Of a stretch of DNA of 64,000 nt, positions 1 through 7,286 are shown piece by piece. The notes below the pieces were generated by a model. It saw only the letters and a program-made list of their open reading frames with translations, ran no database searches and had not been told where the DNA came from. A program made the translations under genes and the position numbers. Source of the DNA: Micromonospora olivasterospora (lineage in GTDB: Bacteria > Actinomycetota > Actinomycetes > Mycobacteriales > Micromonosporaceae); assembly GCF_007830265.1 (NCBI RefSeq), contig NZ_VLKE01000001.1, positions 6,200,001-6,264,000 of the forward strand, in the 5' to 3' direction. How positions within the stretch are numbered: position 1 is the stretch's first letter; each line of letters opens with the position of its first letter.

Positions 1-663
1 CACCGTGGTCCGGGCCAGGTACGGCCGGGCGGCCTGCTGCGCCACGACGGCGTACTGGCCGACGTCGTCGATGCGGCAGCCCTCCAGGCGCGGGGCGCTG
101 ACGCCCACGGCCAGGAGCGCCGCCTCCGCGATTTCGGTGAACGTGCAGTCCCGGAACACCGGCGCGCTCGGCCCGGACGTCAGGATCGCGTACTTGGCGA
201 TGCCGTGTACGCGCACGCCGGTGTACTCGCCCGCGCCGGCCTCGTGGACGATGCCTGCCCCGCCGGAGTTGCTGATCGCGCCGCCGCGCATCTCCACGGC
301 GCCGCCGCGCACGTGGATCACGGCCGGCGCCGTGGCGTCGATGGTGCACGCCTCCATCCGAACCCGGCCGGCGGCCACCTGGAGCAGCGGCATCCGCTCG
401 TCGCCGCCGCGGATGGCGATGTCCTGAATCAGGACCTCGCCTCCGGCAGCCAGGATGGCCCCGCCCGCGGGCACCTCGATGGTGACGGTGCCCGGACCGT
501 CCTCGGCGACCAGGACGACATTCTGGCGGAACATCGGCGCCTCGCGGTACACGCCAGGGCGTACCGCGACGGTGTCGCCGGGGGCCGCCGAGTCCAGTGC
601 CCGGGTGATGTCGGTGAGGCATCCGGTGTCCCTGGCCGACACCGACAACACGCTGGTGGTCAC
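1..663 (-). CDS. Right-handed beta-helix repeat protein (3' end outside window)
   Basis: Translating the minus strand from the GTG at 661-663 gives a protein that opens with a pectin-lyase-like segment (ALDSAAPGDTVAVRPGVYRE), the usual first rung of secreted or scaffold beta-helix proteins. Rungs rich in V, I and G follow (for example GGAVEMRGGAISNSGGAGIV). The start is supported by AAGGAG seven bases upstream and by a GTGA overlap with the stop of the preceding gene, so the two are translationally coupled. The 220 visible residues show no signal peptide and no catalytic site. The C-terminus lies beyond position 1, so any fused domain (such proteins can carry an AAA domain) cannot be judged. 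Role inferred: structural or binding protein of the same operon. Confidence 0.75.
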   Translation of the reverse strand, partial: MTTSVLSVSARDTGCLTDITRALDSAAPGDTVAVRPGVYREAPMFRQNVVLVAEDGPGTVTIEVPAGGAILAAGGEVLIQDIAIRGGDERMPLLQVAAGRVRMEACTIDATAPAVIHVRGGAVEMRGGAISNSGGAGIVHEAGAGEYTGVRVHGIAKYAILTSGPSAPVFRDCTFTEIAEAALLAVGVSAPRLEGCRIDDVGQYAVVAQQAARPYLARTTV

Positions 664-2462
664 GGATTCACTCCTTCATGAATGTCGCCGCCCTGTTCGG
701 GCTGGAGCGCGAACGGGTGGTCGCCGGCCGCGAAGCCCAGCGGCCATGGCAGCGGCGCGGACGCCGCGCCTCGCGGCTGTGCGGCGAGCGCCTCGCGCAG
801 CTTTCCAGCCACCCGCTCGTCGAGCCCGCGCTGGTGCCCGACGACGATCTCCCGCAGCAGTACGCACGGCGCGCCGTCCGGACCCTCGTCGGTGCCGAGC
901 ACCGTGAAGCGGGTACCGGCGGCGAACATGGCCCGCCCGGCCCGGGCACCCGGCCCGTCCGGGACACCCAGTTGGTCCAGCCGCCGCGCGGTGGCCGACC
1001 AGATCGCGTACCGGCCCGCGCCGCCCTCGGCGCCGCCGGTCAACGACACCGCGGTGAACGCGGGCTCCACCAGCAGATCCCCGGCACGGTACCGGTCGGT
1101 CACCTCCAGCCCGGCGGGTGCCGCGGCGAAGACGGGTCCCCCGACGGCCGGTAGCTGTTCCAGCCCCGCGCGGGCGCACCGGGCCAGCAACTGGACGTCC
1201 TCGTCGGGCGTACCCCCACCGCGCAGCGCGCCGTTGACCCGCTCGCCCACCCCGTTGAGCAGGGCCAGCACCGCGACCAGCCCGGCCATCACGTCGTACT
1301 CGCCGACCGCGCTGCGCAGCCCCGGGCGCAGCGACAGCGCCCGGGTCACCGTCCGGGAGTGGGCCTGGAACTTCCAGCCCAGCACGGTACGCAGCCGCTC
1401 CCGGTCCGTCTCGTCGGTGCGCGCCCGTACCCCGAACCACGCCGCCCCCGGCCGGACGGCGCGTGGTGCCGGCGGCGAACCGGCGTCCACACCGGTCGCC
1501 GGGCCGTCGGCGGTGCCCGGTCCGGTCGGCGTGGCGTCGGTGGTGTCCGGGGCGGTCGCCGGAGCATCGGTGGTGTCCGGGGTGGCCGCGGCCAGGTCGG
1601 CGGCCAGCGTCCGGCAGGTGTCCAGTTCCAGCCGGGGCGGTGCGAAGTCGGGCAGCACCATGCGCCGGACGCTGAGGTCGGGACGGGGCACCTCGATCGC
1701 CGGAACCGCCAGGCCGAGCACCCCGAGCGCCGGTTCCGCCTCCGACGACAATCCGGGTGCCGATGCCGCTGCCGCAGCGGGTGACGGGGCGGTCCCCGGA
1801 TCGGTGGTCACTGGCGGCGGTACCGGTCTGGGCGGTGCCGACGACAGCTGGTCGCGGCCGGGCGCCCCGCCGGTCGGGGTGTGGCGGACGCGGACCGGCC
1901 CCAGTAGGGGCAGCAGGCGACCCGCCGGCTCCGGTTCGGCCCCGCCGTCGGGGCGCCAGCACCAGAACAGTCCGCTCGTGGAGGCGCGTCCGAAGGTGAA
2001 GTGGATCCCGGCGTCCGAGGCGTAGACCGGTGTCCCCAGGTCGACCGCGAGCTGGTGCAGTACCGCCACCGCCCCGTCGGCCGGCGCGGACGGCTGGGTG
2101 ACCAGCAGCACCGGCCGACCCCGCCACCGGGGGCAGTGCCAGATCGCCTGGGCCAGGTCGGTGGCGGTCAACGGCCGGCCGCCCAGCCGGAAGCCGGACC
2201 GGTCCGCCTCGACCGCGAGTGCGAACCAACCGGCCGGGCCGGGGGTGACCGAGCCCGGGGCCTCCCACGGCCCCCGCTCGAGCACCGGTACCCGTGAACC
2301 GGCGTCCGGCAGGAGGCGCGCCACGGCGGCACCCACCGCCTGCGACGCCTGGCGCAGGTACCGCGCCACGTGCCGCCCGACCGGCACGCCCTGGCCGGGC
2401 TGCGGACGTCCCCAGGACGACGGCAGGGACACCCGCTGCAACGGGGCGAGCAACTCGGTCAC
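660..2462 (-). CDS. Large protein with possible degenerate ADP-ribosyltransferase-like C-terminus
   Basis: 600 residues from a GTG start that overlaps the previous stop by 4 bases. The N-terminal half has a stretch resembling the 'LAQAIWHCPRWRGRPVLLVT ... LAVDLGTPVYA' region of large actinobacterial polymorphic-toxin-like proteins. A low-complexity Pro/Ala/Thr linker (about residues 220-335) carries repeated APDTTDA-type units. The last 265 residues look like an ART fold: VTDRYRAGDLLVEPAFTAVS, then GRYAIWSATARRL, then GTRFTVLGTDE and CVLLREI. The expected catalytic Arg before this (normally VYRG-like) reads VFAAAP, so activity is doubtful. Family assignment is by pattern only. The operon context with an unknown protein and a beta-helix protein suggests a shared, possibly envelope or effector, role. 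That is inference. Confidence 0.5.
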   Translation of the reverse strand: MTELLAPLQRVSLPSSWGRPQPGQGVPVGRHVARYLRQASQAVGAAVARLLPDAGSRVPVLERGPWEAPGSVTPGPAGWFALAVEADRSGFRLGGRPLTATDLAQAIWHCPRWRGRPVLLVTQPSAPADGAVAVLHQLAVDLGTPVYASDAGIHFTFGRASTSGLFWCWRPDGGAEPEPAGRLLPLLGPVRVRHTPTGGAPGRDQLSSAPPRPVPPPVTTDPGTAPSPAAAAASAPGLSSEAEPALGVLGLAVPAIEVPRPDLSVRRMVLPDFAPPRLELDTCRTLAADLAAATPDTTDAPATAPDTTDATPTGPGTADGPATGVDAGSPPAPRAVRPGAAWFGVRARTDETDRERLRTVLGWKFQAHSRTVTRALSLRPGLRSAVGEYDVMAGLVAVLALLNGVGERVNGALRGGGTPDEDVQLLARCARAGLEQLPAVGGPVFAAAPAGLEVTDRYRAGDLLVEPAFTAVSLTGGAEGGAGRYAIWSATARRLDQLGVPDGPGARAGRAMFAAGTRFTVLGTDEGPDGAPCVLLREIVVGHQRGLDERVAGKLREALAAQPRGAASAPLPWPLGFAAGDHPFALQPEQGGDIHEGVNP

Positions 2463-3700
2463 GGCAGCACCGGCCGATCCGTAGCGCCGTCCGGTGCTGC
2501 CACGGGCGCCGCGGCAGACAGCCACGGGTTCGCCGGCGCCATACCGTCGGACGAGGGGGCGTCGGCCGGTGGGACCGGGTCGTCGTCGGGACCAGGTACC
2601 CGCCACACGACCGCCTCGGTGTCGGGCCGGCACAGGTGCACCAGGGCGCGGTACACGGAGATCTCGTCCAGGGGCTCGGCGGGCTCGCCCCCGGCCAGGT
2701 GCGTGACCAACTGCGGATCCGGCGCCAGGCCGTAGTTCTCCAGGTAGTACGCGACCGCCTCGCTCCACAGCCAGGTCCCGTCGGTACGCAGGTGCATCGG
2801 CACCACGTCGCCGCGGTCCGGGGTCAGGATGTCGGGCGTCGCGGTGCTGCTCCACGCGATGACCACCCCGCCGCGCAGCGCGGCGAGCAGGCCGTCGCGT
2901 TCCGTGACATCGGAGATGACCGGCCGGTTGCTGGCGAACCACGGGCCGCGTACCGGGTCGACGCCGTCGAAGAGCCGGGCGGTGGTCACCGGCGCGGCCG
3001 GCCGTGCCGCCCACAGCAGGGCGCCGCACGAGCGGGCCAGGGTCTGGTAGTGCGGCGCGTTCAGCCCGGCCCAGCAGACCTCGACCTGGGCCTCGGCGTC
3101 TCCGGCCGCGGCCATGGCCTGCCGCAGGTGGACGCTGATGGCGGGAAGGGTGCCGATGGCCTCGTCGACGCTGACCACGGCCACCCGTAACGGGTCCTGC
3201 CAGGGCCGGGCGCTGGACGGCATCCGCCACGCCCGCCACACCGCGCGTACCGTCGGGATTGCCGCCGCCGCGGCCACCAGCGCCCGGTCCACCGGATCGA
3301 GGACGTCGGCCGGATCGGCGGTGCGGTCCCGCGGAAGCACTATCGACGCCAGGTCTTCCTCAGTCCTCGGCAGGTCGGACAGGAACTGCCACGGCGCCGG
3401 CGGGCGTTCTCCGCGCAGCTCCTCCAGCGCCAGGCCGAGGTCGATGTCCCCGCCGCTGAGTGCCAGTTCCTCGCGCAGCGCCGCGATTTCGTCGGCGTCC
3501 AGCTGCAGCGGCTGGGAGACTGCCTCGAAGGCAACCGCATGTACGACGTCCAGCCGCCGGCCGGCGGCCAGCGCGTCCCGAGCGTCCGTCAACAGCCGGT
3601 CCGGCAGCGAGCCGGCCAACCGCAGCAGCAAGGCGTGCATGGTCTCGTCCCGTGTCTCCACCGGTGCCACGTCCAGCCCTGTGTCCACGTCCACGGTCAC
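2459..3700 (-). CDS. Conserved hypothetical protein, operon partner of the ART-like protein
   Basis: About 413 residues, no signal peptide, no membrane segment. The start is a GTG at 3698-3700, three bases after GGAGG; a second in-frame GTG at 3692-3694 has better spacing and may be the true start. The stop overlaps the next gene's GTG (GTGA). The N-terminal third is helical and acidic (LDADEIAALREELALSGG). The middle contains ADILTPDRG-like and YYLENYGLAPDPQLVTHLAGG segments, followed by ISVYRALVHLCRPDTEAVVWRVPG, a pattern I associate with uncharacterised actinobacterial proteins but cannot name. Tight coupling to the following gene suggests the two products act together, possibly as chaperone or immunity partner. 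That is speculation. Confidence 0.55.
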   Translation of the reverse strand: MTVDVDTGLDVAPVETRDETMHALLLRLAGSLPDRLLTDARDALAAGRRLDVVHAVAFEAVSQPLQLDADEIAALREELALSGGDIDLGLALEELRGERPPAPWQFLSDLPRTEEDLASIVLPRDRTADPADVLDPVDRALVAAAAAIPTVRAVWRAWRMPSSARPWQDPLRVAVVSVDEAIGTLPAISVHLRQAMAAAGDAEAQVEVCWAGLNAPHYQTLARSCGALLWAARPAAPVTTARLFDGVDPVRGPWFASNRPVISDVTERDGLLAALRGGVVIAWSSTATPDILTPDRGDVVPMHLRTDGTWLWSEAVAYYLENYGLAPDPQLVTHLAGGEPAEPLDEISVYRALVHLCRPDTEAVVWRVPGPDDDPVPPADAPSSDGMAPANPWLSAAAPVAAPDGATDRPVLP

Positions 3701-3781
3701 TGCCCTCCTTCGCCGCGTCCAGAATTCATCTGTGGCACGCCCAGCGGGCCGGTGGGGGTTCACTCCTCCCGGCCCGAATTC

Positions 3782-5194
3782 CTATTTGTGCCGCCACCAC
3801 GACTCGGTGCTGGTCCGGTCTTCCTTACGGAACTCCGTGCTGACCTGGCGGCCGTGCACGATCATTCCCGCGTACCAGGTGCGAGCCACGTAGTTGAACG
3901 GCCCCATGTCGAGCGGGCCGGCCTCCCGGGCGTTGGTGACGCAGAAGTCGAACACGTCCCGGCAGAATTCCAGCACCGTTTCCCGCCGGCCGCCGGTGAG
4001 CCCGGCGTTGAGCAGCGGGACACCCCGGTTGTCGGACAGGAACTGCAGCAGCTTAGCGCTGCCGCCGTGGTGGTACACCATCCACGGAATGCACAGCGGC
4101 GCCGGCTCGTCGCCCAGGTACAGCCGGTCGTCCATCTCCGGGAACGGATCGCGCAGCATCTCCACGTCGGTACCGTCGACGCACCACACCTGGTCGATCT
4201 CGGGGTGCTCGCGCAGGTACCGCCAGCAGCACAGCCAGCGGTGGAAGTACGGCGAGCTGAGGGCCCCGCCCGGCGTCACCCGGACGTGCGTGACCAGGTC
4301 GGTGTCCGGCTCGTCGAGGCAGTCGTGCAGCACCACCAGCCGCCGCCCGTGCCGCTCGACAGAGCGGCGCAACTCGGCCAGATCGTCGTAGTTCGGGGTC
4401 CAGGTGGTGCCGCGCTGCGGGTCGGGCTGCGAGGTGAGGTACGTGGTCAGCACCACGTTCTGCGCCGCCGCACCGACCGGGACGGTGCGGAACTCGCGGT
4501 ACTCGGCCGAGGTGTAGCTCGCCTCCGACCGGGTCTTGAGGTTACGCACCAGGTGGAAGCGCTCGATGTCCGACACGCTGGAGCCGACCTTGGTGCGCTC
4601 GTCGCAACTGAAGATGAAATCTCCGCTGCCGACCACGTCGGCGAACCGGAACGAGGTCAGGCCGGCGTTGTAGATCCGGTTGGACAGGTCCACGTGCTCG
4701 TACCCCCACCGGCCGTACCGGGTGTCGTACCCGCCCACCCGGTCCAGCACCCGCCGCTCGAAGTAGAGCATGCAGCCGCGGGGATGGGTGTACGCCCGAA
4801 GCTGCGCGTCCTGGTAGATCTCCACCGAGTCGGTCAGCTGGCCACGCGGGGTGTCGGTGAACATGTACATCAGATGCGGCTCGGGGCTGTCGATGTATGG
4901 CCGCTCCCAGCCGTCCGCGACCGGCCAGCAGTCGTCGTCGAACAGGAACAGGTGCGTACAGCCCCGCTCGACCAGCAGTTCCAGGCACTTGTTCTTGGCC
5001 CGCGCGATGCCGACGTTGCTGTCGAAGCGGAACGTCGCCTCCTCCACCGGCTCGTCGCTGGCGTCGTCGACCACGACGATCGCGGCGCCGCTGGGCGCGT
5101 ACTTGCGGATCGCCTCCAACGCGGTACGGAACACGGCGCCCCGGTTGTGCGTCGTGATCCCGATGCCCACCGCCGGAAAGTCCGTCTCCTGCAT
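3782..5194 (-). CDS. Family 2 glycosyltransferase
   Basis: 470 residues from the ATG at 5192-5194. The first 20 residues (VGIGITTHNRGAVFRTALEA) and IVVVDDASDEP are the GT-A nucleotide-sugar fold; FLFDDDCWP supplies the DxD-type metal/UDP site at about residue 85. An acceptor-side region follows (GCMLYFERRVLDRVGGYD, YGRWGYEHVDLSNRI), typical of GT2 enzymes of the WcaA kind. The C-terminal 200 residues (DQVWCVDGTDVEMLRDPFPEM, LYLGDEP, LLNAGLTGG) resemble a second domain found in some actinobacterial sugar transferases. Cytoplasmic, no TM helix. It lies 81 bases upstream of the unknown/ART/beta-helix set and probably shares its promoter. Sugar and acceptor are unknown. Confidence 0.8.
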   Translation of the reverse strand: MQETDFPAVGIGITTHNRGAVFRTALEAIRKYAPSGAAIVVVDDASDEPVEEATFRFDSNVGIARAKNKCLELLVERGCTHLFLFDDDCWPVADGWERPYIDSPEPHLMYMFTDTPRGQLTDSVEIYQDAQLRAYTHPRGCMLYFERRVLDRVGGYDTRYGRWGYEHVDLSNRIYNAGLTSFRFADVVGSGDFIFSCDERTKVGSSVSDIERFHLVRNLKTRSEASYTSAEYREFRTVPVGAAAQNVVLTTYLTSQPDPQRGTTWTPNYDDLAELRRSVERHGRRLVVLHDCLDEPDTDLVTHVRVTPGGALSSPYFHRWLCCWRYLREHPEIDQVWCVDGTDVEMLRDPFPEMDDRLYLGDEPAPLCIPWMVYHHGGSAKLLQFLSDNRGVPLLNAGLTGGRRETVLEFCRDVFDFCVTNAREAGPLDMGPFNYVARTWYAGMIVHGRQVSTEFRKEDRTSTESWWRHK

Positions 5195-5509
5195 ACCCAC
5201 CTCTTCGGTCGGGCGCCACGGCGCCGCTGCTCGGGCCGCCGTCCGGCCTCGGTCCCGGCCGTCGCGGCAGTGCCGGACGACCCGTCGCCGCCTGCCTTCC
5301 GCCGCCGGGCGGGAGGTCGTCCACCTGGGGCACGGCATCGTGGCACCGTCGGGTTCACGGGTCGGCGCGCGAACCGGCGGCGGCGCGGCGGAGGCCGCGG
5401 GTACCAGCGCCGGGCGTAGGGATAACCCTCTCCAACTCGGGGGTCCCCACCCGCGGGAGCAGGGGCCGCACCATATCGAGCGACCCGCCCCGGGCGGCAC
5501 TGTCATGGC
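5195..5509. other. Divergent intergenic region, no gene seen
   Basis: 315 bases between the glycosyltransferase (minus) and the sigma factor (plus). No credible ORF and no strong inverted repeat. It must hold both promoters, but I could not identify convincing -35/-10 pairs. No clear ribosome binding site precedes the sigma-factor ATG. Confidence 0.5.
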
Positions 5510-6058
5510 ATGGCCGAACGAGTGCAGAGCAACCGACCCAGCAGCACGCCGGAGACCGACTCCTACCTGCGTGAACTGATGGACACCTACCAGCAGCCGC
5601 TGCTGCGGTACGCGCAGCGGCTGACCGACGGCGACACCGGGCGCGCCGAGGACGCGGTGCAGGAGGCGTTCCTGCGGGCGTGGCGGCACCTGGACCGGCT
5701 CACCGGCGACCACGGGTCGGTGCTGGGCTGGCTGCGCCGGGTGGTGCACAACCTGGTGATGGACGGGTACCGCATGAAGAAGGCCCGGCCGACCGAGGTG
5801 GACATCGAGAACGCCGCCGAGGTGGCCACGGCGGACCCGATGGCCGGCGTGGTGGACTCCCTGCTGGTCGAGCAGGTGCTGCACGGGCTGTGGCCGGAGC
5901 ACCGGGCCGCGCTGGTGGAGACGTACCTCAACGGCCGGACCGCGGCCGAGATCAGCGAGACGCTCGGGGTGCCGGTCGGTACGGTGAAGAGCCGGGTGCA
6001 CTACGCGCTGCGGGCGGCCCGCAAGGCGACGACCAACCACCTGCTCTGTGCGGCGTGA
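5510..6058 (+). CDS. ECF-type RNA polymerase sigma-70 factor
   Basis: 182 residues. Region 2 spans about residues 22-90: YLRELMDTYQQPLLRYAQRL, then RAEDAVQEAFLRAWRHLDRL (core-polymerase binding and -10 recognition) and VLGWLRRVVHNLVMDGYR. Region 4 follows at about 120-175 with the helix-turn-helix GRTAAEISETLGVPVGTVKS, which reads the -35 element. No anti-sigma gene with a zinc-binding motif or membrane helix follows; the next gene is a soluble histidine kinase 86 bases downstream, so regulation is not the common sigma/anti-sigma pair. Shine-Dalgarno weak; another ATG lies six bases upstream but is out of frame. Confidence 0.9.
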   Translation: MAERVQSNRPSSTPETDSYLRELMDTYQQPLLRYAQRLTDGDTGRAEDAVQEAFLRAWRHLDRLTGDHGSVLGWLRRVVHNLVMDGYRMKKARPTEVDIENAAEVATADPMAGVVDSLLVEQVLHGLWPEHRAALVETYLNGRTAAEISETLGVPVGTVKSRVHYALRAARKATTNHLLCAA

Positions 6059-6144
6059 GCCCTTCGGCGCGACCGTGGCGGAAGGCCGTCGCAGCCGATG
6101 GGCCGGGCCAGCCGGGCCCGACCGGAGCCGCCTACAGTAACAGC

Positions 6145-7236
6145 ATGCGCCGCTCGACCCAGCGAACCGACGAATCACCCCCGATGCCGTGCCCATCGGA
6201 GCATGTGGCACGGGTGGTCGACGCGGTGCACGGCCTGCCGGGGCGGCCGCTGCCGGGAGTGCAGGCCGAGGCCCTGGCCCGGGCGCTGGGTGGGTGCCTG
6301 GAGGCCGCCACCGTCACCATCACGCTGTGGCTTCCCCTGCCGGCGCGCGACGCGGACCCGACGGTCGAACACACCGTGCAGGAGTACCGCTGGACCGCTG
6401 TCGGCGCCGAGACGGCGGTACCCGAGACCGGGGCGGCGCCGGTCCGGCTGTGCGACGGCGAGCAGGTCCTGGCCGACCTCGTGATCGAGCCGCCGGCGGC
6501 GGCCGAGCGGCTGCGCCGGTGGCCCGAACTGCACGCGGTGACCCGACTGCTGGTCAGCGACATCCAGGCCCAGCTGATCACCGGCGACGCCGAGAGGCTG
6601 ATCGGCCAGAGCGACCTGCTGCTGGCCGACGCCCGGCTGCGGGCCGCGGGCGAGATGGAGCACCAGCGGTACCAGCTGGAGCGCGACCTGCACGACGGCG
6701 CGCAGCACCACATGGTCGCGTTGCAGATGTCGCTGGCCATGGTCGAGTATCAGCTGGGCGCCGGCAACGCCGTGGAGGCGGGCCGGCACCTCGACCGGCT
6801 GCGGGAGTTGCTGGCCAGCACCGAGGAGGTGCTGCACAGCACCGCGACCGGCCTGCTGGCACCGTTGGCCGACCACGGTCTGGTGGCCGCGTTGGCCGCC
6901 CGGCTGGATGCGCTCGACACGGTCACCCTGGACATCGATGCGCAACTGACCGACCGTCGGTACCCGCCCGAGGTGGAGACCGCCGTCTACCTGGCCTGCC
7001 TGGAGGCGGTCAGCAACGCGCACAAGCACGCCCCGGGCGCCGCGGTCACGCTGACGCTACGTACCTCCTGCCGGGGCCTGAGCTTCGAGGTGGTGGACAC
7101 CGGGCCGGGCTTCGACACCGGCGGGCGGATGCCGCTGCGCCAGCTCGCCGCCCGTCTGGCCTCGGTCGACGGCACGTTGACGGTACGGTCGAGCCCGACC
7201 ACCGGTACCCGGGTCAGCGGGTTCGTGGCGAGCTGA
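6145..7236 (+). CDS. Two-component sensor histidine kinase, soluble, NarL/DesK-type
   Basis: 363 residues. The dimerisation/phosphoacceptor box is QLERDLHDGAQHHMVALQMS (His at about residue 180), the HisKA_3 signature. The ATPase domain follows: N-box CLEAVSNAHKHAPGA and G1 box FEVVDTGPGFDTGG. The N-terminal 150 residues are a GAF-like or unknown sensory region with no membrane helix, so the signal is probably cytoplasmic. Start uncertain: ATG 6145 chosen, ATG 6184 possible. No response regulator is adjacent on this strand; the nearest is the LuxR-type regulator at 9673-10338, transcribed toward it together with a pseudo-kinase, which makes it a plausible partner (inference). Confidence 0.85.
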   Translation: MRRSTQRTDESPPMPCPSEHVARVVDAVHGLPGRPLPGVQAEALARALGGCLEAATVTITLWLPLPARDADPTVEHTVQEYRWTAVGAETAVPETGAAPVRLCDGEQVLADLVIEPPAAAERLRRWPELHAVTRLLVSDIQAQLITGDAERLIGQSDLLLADARLRAAGEMEHQRYQLERDLHDGAQHHMVALQMSLAMVEYQLGAGNAVEAGRHLDRLRELLASTEEVLHSTATGLLAPLADHGLVAALAARLDALDTVTLDIDAQLTDRRYPPEVETAVYLACLEAVSNAHKHAPGAAVTLTLRTSCRGLSFEVVDTGPGFDTGGRMPLRQLAARLASVDGTLTVRSSPTTGTRVSGFVAS

Positions 7237-7286
7237 GCGTCGCGCCGGTACCGCCGGGCCGCCCGCCCGCGCGTGCCTCGCGCCGG

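Noticed and set aside
682..2025. Long plus-strand open frames opposite the ART-like gene
   Set aside because: They are shadows of the minus-strand gene: Ser/Arg/Pro-rich, no family similarity, no ribosome site, whereas the minus strand has coupled starts and recognisable domains.
3539..5419. 626-codon plus-strand frame over the glycosyltransferase
   Set aside because: No domain similarity; spans the end of one real gene, a whole second gene and a promoter region.
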